DNA of 64,000 bases from Corbicula japonica. Taxonomy: Eukaryota; Mollusca; Bivalvia; Venerida; Cyrenidae. The stretch's first letter is position 1. Every line of letters begins with the position of its first letter. Location: NCBI GenBank assembly GCA_038501625.1, contig JAZAYU010000005.1:8494001-8558000 (forward strand). Direction: 5' to 3'. Position numbers and translations under genes: made by a program. Positions 39,901 to 45,953 of this stretch are shown in pieces. Below the pieces are notes generated by a model. That model saw only the letters and a list, made by a program, of their open reading frames with translations, searched no databases and was not told the origin of the DNA.

Positions 39901-42900
39901 TAACCTTGGGCACTGATCTGGATCTACACTTGTCTACATCTTGGTCAGAATTAACCCAATGAATCACAAAGCAAACAGTGTACTGGCTGATATGTATCTA
40001 CATGTACACCATGACAATAATTGTGTATCTATGGAGTAAAGGTTTAACCCTTTCCTCCATATATACACATTTTTACGCATGTGTGACCAGTGTACATCCA
40101 GATCATCAAGCACATCCATGCCATCTGATCAGGATCTGCACTGGTCACATTTTGGTAAAAAATAACCAAACAAATCATAAAGCGCACTGGTCACATTTTG
40201 GTAAAAAATAACCAAACAAATCATAAAGCGAACAGTGCAGATCCAAATCAGATGGCAAAGATGTGCCAGCTGATCTGGATCTACAACGCAATAAAGGTGT
40301 ACATGGAGTAAAGGGTTAAACAAAGATCTTTGCCCAAGATCATAAAACTAAATCTAGAGATCAGTCTCAAATCTCAAGCATCTGATTGGCTGAAATGGCG
40401 ACCAGTCACCATTACAGCCAATCAGATCCTTGAGATTTGAGACTGATCTCAAAACTTAGTTTTATGATCATGAGCCCTTCTCAGTCTGAATGGGGGTCCG
40501 AACATTATGAAATGAAAACTGAATTGAAACAAGGTCAGACATTGATAACGCCAACTTGAAAGAAAATGAAATTTCGGTTAGAAAGTGTCAATCTTGTTTG
40601 ATCAACAAATAAACTACAGTTAAAGGAACCTAAGTAAATATATTAGTTCTGTGTTCTTATTTTATATACAATTTTCACCAAAAGGCAGATTTAATAAACA
40701 TAATAAACAGGAATGATGAATTTTCTAGTAGAAATAAGTGCTGAAAGCTCTTGTGAGTTTACCTGGAAAACCTTTGTATGTTAATGAATATTTACAAAGT
40801 TAATTGTACTGCAAAAAAAACTCAAGTAAAACTTAAGCATTATGGGATGTTAACAGAATCTATTGCCCAAGGTTATAAAACTGAGCATGGAAACCAGTCT
40901 CAAATCTCAAGCATCTGATTGGCTGAAATGGCGACCAGTCACCATTTCAGCCAATCAGATGCTTGAGATTTGAGACTGGTTTCCAATCTCAGCTTTATAA
41001 CCTTCAGACCTGATGACTGAGCTTCTATGGAGTATAGGGTTAAAATCAGACTTTTCAGTTTTCTCAAAAGCGTTACTTAAGTCACATTTAGTCTTTCCTT
41101 TTTTATGTCAAGACAAAATTACACAATTTTACCAGAAATTATAGACTATTAATGGACCCATCCCCTGGCAAATGTAAAATAAAAGTGACCCACGGTGTAT
41201 GTGTCCGGCTTGAAATCACACGGTGGCATTGTAGACATGGCACATCCACATTGTGACTGTGATCTCTCTGCAGGAATAAACAAAATATATTTATATCTAA
41301 TATAAACTAGAAATGTGTCCATAGGACACGGATGCCCCCGCTATGCATGTTTGTCATGGTGAACATTTATACCAAGTTATTTTAAAATCCAATAAGTAAT
41401 AACAAACTCACAGCCCAGACAAGAAAATTCTGGTTTTAGTAATAGTGACCTTGACCTTGGACGTACAGGCATGTGAATTGTACACAACACAACGCCTTTT
41501 CATAGTGAACATTTGTGCCAAATTATTTTGAAATCCCTTCATTCATAAGGAAGTTGCAGCCTGGACAAGAAAATTCTATTTTTAGTAACAGCTACCTTGA
41601 CCTTGGACCTAGAGCAGACAAGCTTTTTATAACAAAATTCTATTTTTAGTAACAGTGACCTTGACCTTTGACGTTTAGGCATGGGTGTTGTACATGACAC
41701 ACCACCTTATCATGGTGAACATTTGTGCCAAGTTATTTTGAAATCCCTCCATTCATAAGGAAGTTGCAGCCTGGACAAGAAAATTCTATTTTTAGTAACA
41801 GCTACCTTGACCTTGGACCTACAGGCATGTGTACTGTACGCGACACACCGTCTTGATATGGTGAACATTTATTCCAAGTTATTTTAAAATCCAATATGAA
41901 ATAACAAAGTTACAGAGCAGAGAAGATTTTTCCATCAAAATTCTATTTTTAGTAACAGTGACCTTGACCTTGGACCTACAGGCATGGGTGTTGTACGCGA
42001 CACACCGCCTTGTCATCGTAAACATTTGTGCCAAGTTATTTTGAAATCTCTCCATTTATAAGGAAGTTACAGCTCGGACAAGAAATTTCTATTTTTAGTA
42101 ACAGTGACCTTGACCTTTGACCTTTAGGCATGGGTTTGTCCATGACACACCGCCTTATCATGGTGAACATTTGTGCCAAGTTATTTTGAAATCCCTTCAT
42201 TCATAAGGAAGTTACAGCCTGGACAAGAAAATTCTATTTTTAGTAACAGCGACCTTGACCTTGGACCTACAGGCATGGGTATTGTACGCGACACACCGTC
42301 TTGATATGGTGAACATTTATACCAAGTTATTTTAAAATCCAATATGAAATAACAAAGTTACAGAGCGGACAAGATTTTTCCCACAAAATTCTATTTTTAG
42401 TAACAGTGACCTTGACCTTGGACCTACAGGCATGGGTGTTGTACGCAACACACCGCCTTGTCATGTAAACATTTGTGCCAAGTTATTTTGAAATCCCTCC
42501 ATTCATAAGGAATTTACAGCCCGGACAAGAAAATTCTATTTTTAGTAACAGTGACCTTGACCTTGGAACTACAGGCATGGGTATTGTACGCGACACACCG
42601 TCTTGATATGGTGAACATTCATACCAAGTAATTTTAAAATCCAATTAGAAATAACAAAGTTACAGAGCGGACAAGATTTTCCCAACAAAATTCTATTAAT
42701 AGTAAAAGTGACCTTGACCTTGGACCTACAGGCATGGGTGTTGTACGCGACACACCGCCTTGTCATGGTGAACACTTGTGCCAAGTTATTTTGAAATCCC
42801 TCCATTCATAAGGAAGTTACAGCCCGGACAAGAAAATTCTATTTTTAGTAACAATGACCTTGACCTTGGAGGTACATGCATGGGTACTATACGCGACACA

Positions 42901-45900
42901 CCGTCTTGATATGGTGAACATTCATACCAAGTAATTTCAAAATCCAATCAGAAATAACAAAGTTATAGAGCGGACAAGATTTTCGAACATACACACTGAC
43001 ACACACACACTGACACACACACCCACCCACCCACACACAGCCAGGGTGAACACTATATGCCCTTCCGCCATTACATGGCGGGGGCATAAAAATCATAGAT
43101 TCAATAAATCTTTACCCTTTCCTCTATAAGTATACCTTTTTTGCCAGGGTGAACAGTTTAGATCTGGATCAGCCAGCATATCTGTGCCATCTGATCAGGA
43201 TCTAAACTGTTTGCTTTTTTATTTGTTAGGTTATTTCTGACTAAAATGCAACCAGTGCACATCCTGATCGGACAGCACAAATGTGCCTGCTGATCTGGAT
43301 CTAGACTGGCGGCACATGTGTAGAAATGTGTATATATTGATGAAAGGGTTAAAATAAAATCAACTAAATTCAACTGCAATTACCAAAATCTGCCTGTTTT
43401 GTCTGCAGACTTCCTGGAAGTTGCCAGACCGATAGACCAGTCTGGCAAAATTTGGGCCGGTCTGGTGTGATTTCTAATGTTATCAGACTGAGTGTCGGAA
43501 AAAAATTTGACCTAATACTTGCTTATTCCTTTTTAACATGTTTCGGTCGCATGGAATTCGTTTTGGTCAGACAGATTTTCACATCTTGTCTGACCAAATG
43601 TCTGACAGTTTTTTTCAACTTGCAGGTAATCTGGTCTGTTTGTGCATCTAATTAAATAAATGTAATTACACTTCTTTTAACATAAACCTTTAACTCATTA
43701 CACCTTAGATATGAAATTATGGCATCGACAAACAGTGTAGATCCGGATCAGCCAGCACATCTGTGCCATCTGATCTGGATCTACACTGTTCAGATTTAGA
43801 TTCACAATGCTATTTCTGACCTAGAGGTAAACAGTGTTTAATAACCAGAGCAGATGGCACAAATGTGCCAGCTTATCTCAGGGCTCTCACTAGAGGGAGA
43901 CTTGGGAGAAGTGGTCTCCCTAATGTGACCAGACTTCTCCCTTTTTTGAGCTGTGGGAGAAGTCATTTTGTATAGACTATATGGGAAAAGAATGCTGTTG
44001 ACTGCAAACTTCTCCCTAATTCAGTAAAATTATGACAAAACTTCTCCCTGATTTGCAAGTCTAGTGAGAGCCCTGTTATCTGGATCTACACTTTTTGCCC
44101 ATGCAATAGAGTGGTATCTATATAGTAAAGGGTTAATTGAATACTATAACCTAATTAGTTGCAATGTACATAATAATTTACTAACAAATATGTGAATTTT
44201 ATGAGACTGTAAGCATTCAACTGTCAATAACTCATAAATGTCCAAGATGTTTATTCTTTACAGAAATACTACTCATGGTTTAATGTTACTAAATGGGACA
44301 AATTTAGCTTTTAATCCTATGTTAATTTGTCACATTCATTTTTATGATAAAAAAAACATTGCAAAAACAAATACATCATGCAACTACAGTTTGAAGTAGC
44401 TAAATGTCATATAATTGTAACTAAGTGTCATATAAACACAGTTGTATTATAATCCGTGACATAATTGAGAAATTTCATTTTTGAAATATATTCCTAACCA
44501 TTTTTCAAGCTGAGTTAGATTAACTTGCATTACAAATGAACCTTTTAAATTTATATTTACTTTTGATAGGGAGTATCCGGGAATGACTTAGAGGGAGACT
44601 TGGGAGAAATAGTCTCCCAAATTTCCTAAACTTCTCCCTCTACTGAGCCAAAGGAGAAGTTTTCCCTATATGTTCCTTTTAGAAAAACTGAAAACTTCCA
44701 AAACTTCTCCCTAAAATCGGAAAAACTTCTCCCTGTTCTCACAGCCTAAGCCGTTCCCTGGAGTATTTTAAAAACAGATCACTTAAAATGTTCTTCATTA
44801 TTTTGTGTAGATTTTTCAGATTTGTTAAGATACTTCAGTTTCATTTATGGTGTAGTTTACTCCATTTATATAGGTCCAGATTAACCAGCACATCTGTGCC
44901 ATCTGATCAGGATCTACTATGTTTTTTTCTTTGTCTAAAATAATCTAATAAATCTTAAAGAGAATGACCAGATCAGCCAGCACATCTGTCATCTGTTCTT
45001 GACCTACACTGTTTGCCCATACAATAAAAGGCATATAAGATACAATAAAAGGCATATAAGGGCCAGTGTTAATTATTCTTATTAATTTTCGCACTCAACA
45101 CCTGCCAGATGTAATTGTTATTAATTCATATCATTGTTATTGTGCTCCAGGTGTTACTAATGTTTCACAAATCTACCTGTTAACTGTGACTCTTTAATTA
45201 TCTAAACTGAAATGATTTAAATTAAAGTATACTGACCTTATATAGACCTTAACAAAGTGTTAAAAAATTGTTCCACACATATAATGTTTTGTTGCATGAA
45301 ATATTTTAATGTCAAATTAAGCTAAACAACATATTATGAACAAATCAAATAAATTACAAAACAATTTTATCTTAACTACAACAATTAAATATAATAAACA
45401 TGAAAATATCACATTAAAATTATATTTAAAAAAATGCTTACAATTTAGAAGTTAAATCTTACATGTACAAATAAACATAATCTAAAAACTCCACATTTTT
45501 AAGCTTTCTCTTAATCTAAAGATATATGAAGGAAACATCAAAGGGTGGAAATGCTTTGTAGGCACATGGGAAAGAATGCTTTGTAGGCACATGGGAAAGA
45601 AAGAAACTGGTTACATTCTAACATGCTCCTTCACATTTTCATTATTCTATTTTTATATTTTTTTTCTCAAAGACACCAGTTATATTGGAAAATATATTTT
45701 TAATCAATCAGTCAGGTTTATTTGCTAATCTTATCTTTTATTTGTTATTTAACGATCAATGATATTTTAGTGTGAATTTAACTCAATGTGCATGTGCGTA
45801 ATTAATTAACATCACAGTGAGTACTGTTTTGACCTGTGAGAGTGCATATATGTTCTTTGCATAATTGTTTGAGGAAAATGGGGAATGTGACAAGAATATA

Positions 45901-45953
45901 TATTTACCTAGAGATCCAATCACTCTTCTTGTGAAAATTCCACAGCGACGCAT
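12809..45953 (-). CDS. AGXT2: Alanine-glyoxylate aminotransferase 2, mitochondrial (complete gene, 14 coding exons)
   Basis: Class-III PLP aminotransferase. The family moves the amino group of alanine to glyoxylate (giving glycine) and also acts on beta-aminoisobutyrate and dimethylarginines in mitochondria. Exons in gene order: 45953-45908, 41267-41194, 37548-37364, 33840-33717, 31948-31854, 21849-21756, 20341-20276, 19994-19863, 18744-18652, 16452-16380, 15909-15761, 14743-14594, 13778-13680, 12904-12809. All have GT/AG borders and matching phases, giving 491 codons plus TAA; the human protein is about 514 residues. The first 20 residues are Arg-rich with no acid ([10 protein letters not shown]), fitting a mitochondrial presequence. 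Visible motifs: MPPCDF near residue 30, GHCHPKVNA near 100, phosphate-binding SGSES at 150-154, YHGASP near 178, Cys cluster CDCSPDCC near 233, SDEVQTGFGR with the PLP-ring Asp at 302, MAKGIGNG with the Schiff-base Lys at 332, and GKGLMIGVE. Closer to AGXT2 than to PHYKPL or ETNPPL. The introns are packed with MITEs. Confidence 0.95.
12975..13171 (+). mobile_element. Family A MITE in AGXT2 intron 13
   Basis: Short variant; the linker has collapsed. Confidence 0.7.
13378..13625 (-). mobile_element. Family A MITE in AGXT2 intron 13
   Basis: Full length; ends 54 bp from exon 13. Confidence 0.8.
13680..13778 (-). CDS. AGXT2: AGXT2 coding exon 13
   Basis: 99 nt, 33 codons, [20 protein letters not shown] and then [13 protein letters not shown]. 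Small C-terminal domain; donor GTGAGT. Confidence 0.93.
13828..14000. mobile_element. Family H TIR element
   Basis: ACCCCTCTATTAAGACCACC at the left, GGTCTTTATGCG and TTACTGTA at the right. A short inverted-repeat element of a family seen several times here. Confidence 0.6.
14368..14660. repeat. 73-bp tandem array copying the donor edge of AGXT2 exon 12
   Basis: Four units at 14368, 14441, 14514 and 14587. The last unit is the real exon end with its donor. The other three, in the intron, are non-functional copies. The middle two are identical or nearly so. Confidence 0.9.
14594..14743 (-). CDS. AGXT2: AGXT2 coding exon 12
   Basis: 150 nt, [18 protein letters not shown] through [20 protein letters not shown], donor GTAAGG. 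The final ~67 nt and the donor recur in three extra 73-bp copies in the following intron. Confidence 0.95.
14765..15010 (-). mobile_element. Family A MITE in AGXT2 intron 11
   Basis: Both stem-loops present; terminal TTAA lost at both ends. Confidence 0.7.
15385..15488. mobile_element. Family A half copy
   Basis: One stem-loop plus the right TTAA. Confidence 0.7.
15504..15743 (-). mobile_element. Family A MITE ending 18 bp from AGXT2 exon 11
   Basis: Full length with both TTAA; its end lies almost at the exon 11 donor. Confidence 0.8.
15761..15909 (-). CDS. AGXT2: AGXT2 coding exon 11 (catalytic Lys)
   Basis: 149 nt. It encodes [18 protein letters not shown] through [16 protein letters not shown]. 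Lys332 in MAKG is the predicted Schiff-base lysine. A decayed copy of its acceptor edge lies 102 bp upstream in the intron. Confidence 0.95.
15980..16016 (-). repeat. Decayed copy of the AGXT2 exon 11 acceptor edge
   Basis: On the minus strand it reads TTCAG, then TTGTAATGGCTAAAGGTATT, matching the true exon start 102 bp away with a few changes. The identity fades after about 30 bp. Confidence 0.65.
16035..16130. mobile_element. Family A fragment
   Basis: One arm only. Confidence 0.55.
16380..16452 (-). CDS. AGXT2: AGXT2 coding exon 10
   Basis: 73 nt, [20 protein letters not shown] and PDI. It continues the SDEVQTGFGR signature; donor GTGAGT. Confidence 0.95.
16477..16719 (+). mobile_element. 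Family A MITE in AGXT2 intron 9
   Basis: Full length. Subtype with CCTTGATTTATACG left end and CTATACAGGAAAGGG right end. Confidence 0.85.
16906..17004. mobile_element. Family A fragment
   Basis: Single arm ending CCCATGGGGTAAA; followed by a 14-base C tract near 17017. Confidence 0.5.
17188..17452 (+). mobile_element. Family A MITE
   Basis: Both arms present. About 20 bp around TTTAGATCCTGATCAG is duplicated inside it. Confidence 0.8.
18085..18230. mobile_element. Family A fragments
   Basis: Diverged arms (TGATCCAGATCTACAC and TAAAATCTGGATCTACAC). Confidence 0.45.
18443..18529. repeat. Perfect 38-bp inverted repeat, 11-nt loop
   Basis: Left arm 18443-18480 and right arm 18492-18529 are exact reverse complements; loop GTTGTTTTCCA. 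It lies in AGXT2 intron 9, transcribed from the minus strand, and would fold into a hairpin of microRNA-precursor size. Confidence 0.95.
18540..18648. mobile_element. Family A half copy next to AGXT2 exon 9
   Basis: Right arm with CCCATGGATTAAAGG, ending 4 bp from the exon border. Confidence 0.6.
18652..18744 (-). CDS. AGXT2: AGXT2 coding exon 9 (cofactor Asp)
   Basis: 93 nt, 31 codons, [12 protein letters not shown] through GGLCISDE. Asp302 of SDE is expected to pair with the PLP pyridine nitrogen. Confidence 0.95.
18781..19862. other. AGXT2 intron 8
   Basis: A family I AT-rich repeat at about 18.79-18.92 kb. A diverged inverted pair based on GATATCCGAATAT/GATATCTGAATAT lies at 19.30-19.58 kb. 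No gene. Confidence 0.4.
19863..19994 (-). CDS. AGXT2: AGXT2 coding exon 8 (Cys cluster)
   Basis: 132 nt, 44 codons. It contains [10 protein letters not shown], a cysteine cluster found in AGXT2 but not in most class-III aminotransferases, and ends with FFAESIQ. Confidence 0.95.
20085..20245. mobile_element. Family I AT-rich MITE
   Basis: Central TTATGAGAATATTGC, TTTGCGCGAAATTTG and a CACAGTATT end. Related pieces near 11.6, 14.1, 15.2, 18.8 and 57.8 kb. Confidence 0.5.
20276..20341 (-). CDS. AGXT2: AGXT2 coding exon 7
   Basis: 66 nt in phase 0, [20 protein letters not shown] and SQ. The RGPWGG segment is typical of AGXT2. Confidence 0.93.
20394..20508. mobile_element. Family A mini copy
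   Basis: Both TTAA ends, only about 115 bp: an internal deletion derivative keeping one loop. Confidence 0.75.
20660..21180. repeat. Satellite-like unit and family H-like element
   Basis: Two related blocks (GAATATAATTTGAAAGTTTG at 20.7 kb, AACAATATAATTTAAAAGTT at 20.86 kb) form an approximate tandem pair. An element follows with TACAGTCAAACGGGTATTAA and GTGGCTGCTTAAGACAGGTG. Confidence 0.5.
21413..21653 (-). mobile_element. Family A MITE in AGXT2 intron 6
   Basis: One of the best preserved copies; both TTAA intact. A short extra end piece lies at 21670-21725. Confidence 0.85.
21756..21849 (-). CDS. AGXT2: AGXT2 coding exon 6
   Basis: 94 nt. It encodes [19 protein letters not shown] and on to GFGIHQ. 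YHG is conserved in the family and lies in the active-site region. Confidence 0.93.
21871..22010. mobile_element. Family A end plus diverged family B
   Basis: TTTAAACCCTTTCCTCCATA, then a decayed B foldback (CAATCAGATTGCTGAGAC, TTTTATTACTTTGGG). Confidence 0.55.
22054..22280 (-). mobile_element. Family A MITE
   Basis: Shares its right TTAA (22277-22280) with the next copy. Confidence 0.85.
22277..22501 (+). mobile_element. Family A MITE, joined to previous copy
   Basis: Starts TTAATCCCTTAACTCC; opposite orientation to its neighbour. Confidence 0.75.
22818..23059 (+). mobile_element. Family A MITE, reference copy
   Basis: Well-preserved copy used to define the family. TTAA at both ends, outer inverted repeats reading TTAACCCTTTCC...GGAAAGGGTTAA, and two internal stem-loops: one around GACCAGTGTAGATCC, the other around GAACAGTTTAGATCC. 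A linker with GGTCAGAAATAACC joins them. No coding capacity. TTAA ends followed by CCC recall piggyBac-type elements, so a non-autonomous piggyBac relative is the best guess. The family has about 65 full or partial copies in this window, in both orientations; strand here follows the linker. Confidence 0.85.
23056..23387. mobile_element. Composite of family A pieces and half a family B
   Basis: A fragment from 23056 (sharing TTAA with the reference copy), right half of B at 23171-23250, A end at 23271-23387. Confidence 0.65.
23440..23500 (+). mobile_element. Possible retroposon 3' tail
   Basis: TTAAATAAAG followed by TTCTG repeats looks like a LINE/SINE tail; no body recognised. Confidence 0.3.
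23501..24635. other. AGXT2 intron 5, nothing recognised
   Basis: AT-rich; no exon or element with clear ends. TTTGCGAGGCGTAA (24277) and TTGCGCCTCGCAAG (24470) form a weak inverted pair. Confidence 0.4.
24636..24712. mobile_element. Family A half copy
   Basis: Right arm only. Confidence 0.65.
24815..25045. repeat. About 20-bp minisatellite (AAACTCGA...)
   Basis: About eleven alternating units of GAAACTCGAAGATTTCAACT and GAAACTCGATATTTTCAACT. Confidence 0.8.
25285..25683 (+). mobile_element. Family A MITE carrying a nested family B
   Basis: B lies in the second arm at GGCTG^ATCTGG, the mirror of the site used at 8.66 kb. Confidence 0.8.
25466..25611. mobile_element. Family B 146-bp foldback
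   Basis: CTG at 25463-25465 and again at 25612-25614; length 146 bp. Confidence 0.85.
25864..26116. mobile_element. AT-rich TIR element
   Basis: TACTGTAAGACGCATAAATT left; CGCGAATAAAACC and TTTTACAGT right. Non-coding. Confidence 0.6.
26210..27426. mobile_element. About 1.2 kb degenerate element, Tigger/pogo-like ends
   Basis: Left TACAGTA with TTATTTGAATAGT; right complement ACTATTCAAATTAG and TACTGTA. The inverted similarity is partial. No transposase frame survives. Confidence 0.45.
27691..27890 (+). mobile_element. Family A MITE with internal deletion
   Basis: First stem-loop lacks its right arm; both TTAA intact. Confidence 0.8.
27954..28139 (+). mobile_element. Family A MITE, shortened
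   Basis: TTAA at 28136-28139 shared with the next copy. Confidence 0.7.
28136..28376 (+). mobile_element. Family A MITE, joined to previous copy
   Basis: Same subtype as 16477 and 22818 (CCTTGATATATACAC ... TTCAGGAAAGGG). Confidence 0.85.
28580..28826 (+). mobile_element. Family A MITE
   Basis: Full length, moderately diverged. Confidence 0.8.
28848..29074. mobile_element. Family E foldback MITE
   Basis: Ends GACTTCCCGAAAGTTG ... CAACTTTCGGGAAGTC; interior GTCAGACATTTGGTCAGA repeated and inverted. Two other copies at 43.41 and 51.46 kb. Confidence 0.8.
29175..29413 (+). mobile_element. Family A MITE (variant end)
   Basis: TTAACTCCAGTGGATAAGAC left; GGAGTACAGAGTTAA right. Confidence 0.75.
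29414..30933. other. AGXT2 intron 5, nothing firm
   Basis: AT-rich, without exons. GAAGTATTCCACC and GTGAACAGGCAGCTTTAA near 30.39 kb also occur near 4.55 and 24.72 kb, so a dispersed repeat is present. Confidence 0.4.
30934..31287. mobile_element. Family G TIR element (hAT-like)
   Basis: CAGGGCACTAG ... GAGTGCCCTG, flanked by TACCG/TACTG, a possible 5-bp target duplication with one change. Confidence 0.65.
31625..31820. mobile_element. Family A MITE, diverged
   Basis: Ends about 34 bp from AGXT2 exon 5. Confidence 0.6.
31854..31948 (-). CDS. AGXT2: AGXT2 coding exon 5 (PLP phosphate-binding loop)
   Basis: 95 nt, [20 protein letters not shown] and onward. SGSES is the class-III aminotransferase loop that holds the cofactor phosphate. 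A 10.0 kb intron follows, the largest in the gene. Confidence 0.95.
32070..32285. repeat. CT-rich low-complexity tract
   Basis: Runs of CCCTC and TCTCTC on the plus strand. Confidence 0.75.
32485..32905. mobile_element. Family H element split by a family A insertion
   Basis: TACAGTGAAACACCACTATT left, AATAGTGGGGTGG and GGGGTTTCATT right, with an A copy between. Confidence 0.6.
32503..32740 (-). mobile_element. Family A MITE nested in family H
   Basis: Inserted at the TTAA of CTATTAAGACC in the H element. Confidence 0.75.
33146..33395. mobile_element. Family A MITE, rearranged
   Basis: TTTACTCCATGGTTACGG start and several arms. A distant end (CCCATGGCGTAAAGGGTTA) lies at 33608-33626, suggesting an insertion between. 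Confidence 0.5.
33717..33840 (-). CDS. AGXT2: AGXT2 coding exon 4
   Basis: 124 nt. It encodes [17 protein letters not shown] through [16 protein letters not shown]. It completes the split Pro codon of the HCHPKV motif, which confirms the junction with exon 3. Confidence 0.95.
34108..34262. mobile_element. Family A fragment
   Basis: Strongly diverged arms. Confidence 0.45.
34371..34585 (+). mobile_element. Family A MITE
   Basis: Left loop deleted to a single arm pair; right end CTATACAGGAAAGGGTTAA shared with the next copy. Confidence 0.8.
34582..34795 (-). mobile_element. Family A MITE, joined to previous copy
   Basis: Lacks the terminal CCCTTTCC; diverged. Confidence 0.6.
35082..35227. 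mobile_element. Family B 146-bp foldback
   Basis: Flanks CTG and CAG, one change from a 3-bp duplication. Confidence 0.85.
35274..35490 (+). mobile_element. Family A MITE, diverged
   Basis: Right end replaced by family H-like sequence (CAGTAAGACCCCTCATAATA) at 35.52-35.70 kb. Confidence 0.6.
35967..36202 (+). mobile_element. Family A MITE
   Basis: Both loops present, left CCCTTTCC lost. Confidence 0.7.
36203..36884. other. AGXT2 intron 3, nothing recognised
   Basis: AT-rich, without repeats I could assign. Confidence 0.4.
36885..37117 (-). mobile_element. Family A MITE beside AGXT2 exon 3
   Basis: Its right end forms part of the adjoining tandem array. Confidence 0.7.
37085..37380. repeat. 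73-bp tandem array joining a family A end to the AGXT2 exon 3 donor
   Basis: Units begin at 37085, 37158, 37231 and 37304. Each holds the family A end GAGGTGTATATATGGAG plus the exon border with a donor; ACTTAC (minus GTAAGT) at 37128, 37274 and the true site 37358, and GTTAGT in the second. The last unit has a 10-bp extra repeat. Confidence 0.92.
37364..37548 (-). CDS. AGXT2: AGXT2 coding exon 3
   Basis: 185 nt. It encodes GISFQDAAK through [24 protein letters not shown] and HCHP. Acceptor ATACAG, donor GTAAGT at 37363-37358. The donor side has been amplified as a 73-bp tandem array (separate entry). Confidence 0.95.
37661..37896 (+). mobile_element. Family A MITE in AGXT2 intron 2
   Basis: Full length, diverged ends. 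Confidence 0.75.
38131..38336 (+). mobile_element. Family A MITE
   Basis: Second loop reduced to one arm. Confidence 0.75.
38337..38530. mobile_element. Family A MITE, adjoining and diverged
   Basis: Variant end GATATGGCTGTTCTACC; right end lost to the GA tract. Confidence 0.55.
38528..38608. repeat. GA microsatellite
   Basis: GAGAGA tract, imperfect. Confidence 0.9.
38609..39716. other. AGXT2 intron 2, mostly unrecognised
   Basis: One family A fragment at 38950-39018; otherwise AT-rich sequence. Confidence 0.4.
39717..40047 (+). mobile_element. Family A MITE carrying a nested family B
   Basis: B interrupts the first arm at CTG^; right TTAA (40044-40047) shared with the next copy. Confidence 0.8.
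39767..39912. mobile_element. Family B 146-bp foldback
   Basis: CTG at 39764-39766 and 39913-39915; ends TGCCCAAGG / CCTTGGGCA. Confidence 0.88.
40044..40319 (+). mobile_element. Family A MITE with 46-bp internal duplication
   Basis: GCACTGGTCACATTTTGG and the linker occur twice (40138 and 40184). Confidence 0.85.
40331..40476. mobile_element. Family B 146-bp foldback (subtype AAGATCAT)
   Basis: Flanked by CTT on both sides, an independent 3-bp target duplication. Confidence 0.85.
40864..41009. mobile_element. Family B 146-bp foldback
   Basis: Intact foldback; flanks TAT/CTG do not match. Confidence 0.8.
41194..41267 (-). CDS. AGXT2: AGXT2 coding exon 2
   Basis: 74 nt between a CTGCAG acceptor and a GTGGGT donor. 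It encodes the end of the presequence region and the family motif [12 protein letters not shown] just before the catalytic fold. Confidence 0.9.
41304..43090. mobile_element. Satellite-cored element with 145/157-bp tandem units
   Basis: Head AACTAGAAATGTGTCC plus GGATGCCCCCGC; tail with an ACAC/CCCA microsatellite and ATGGCGGGGGCATAAA. About eleven core units in two alternating types, each with GTGACCTTGACCTTGGACCT. The layout resembles non-autonomous satellite-bearing elements of bivalves (pearl/Helentron-associated type). It lies just outside AGXT2 exon 2 in intron 1. Confidence 0.75.
43111..43352 (-). mobile_element. Family A MITE in AGXT2 intron 1
   Basis: Full length; left TTAA altered to TTTACCC. 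Confidence 0.8.
43406..43628. mobile_element. Family E MITE
   Basis: GACTTCCTGGAAGTTGCCAG left; right end decayed to CAACTTGCAGG. Confidence 0.7.
43689..44136 (-). mobile_element. Family A MITE interrupted by family C
   Basis: A sequence resumes at TTATCTGGATCTACAC after the C element. Confidence 0.75.
43879..44075. mobile_element. Family C 197-bp TIR element
   Basis: CAGGGCTCTCACTAGA ... complement, flanked by TTATCT on both sides. hAT-like ends, with a target duplication shorter than the classical 8 bp. Confidence 0.85.
44586..44755. mobile_element. Family C, diverged copy
   Basis: AGAGGGAGACTTGGGAGAA retained; terminal CAGGG lost. Confidence 0.65.
44860..45071. mobile_element. Family A MITE, diverged
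   Basis: A 22-bp piece, ATACAATAAAAGGCATATAA, is doubled near its right end. Confidence 0.55.
45072..45907. other. AGXT2 intron 1, upstream part
   Basis: AT-rich, no assigned element except a 24-bp doublet (GCTTTGTAGGCACATGGGAA) at 45.55-45.60 kb. Confidence 0.45.
45908..45953 (-). CDS. AGXT2: AGXT2 coding exon 1 (start codon, presequence)
   Basis: ATG at 45953-45951, then 15 codons plus one base, donor GTAAAT. The frame is open further upstream but has no earlier ATG nearby, so this start was chosen. Residues [15 protein letters not shown] are basic and hydrophobic, as in a matrix-targeting peptide. Confidence 0.85.

Noticed and set aside
41304..43090. CRISPR-like array
   Set aside because: Units are contiguous 145/157-bp tandem repeats without short repeats and unique spacers, in a eukaryotic intron.
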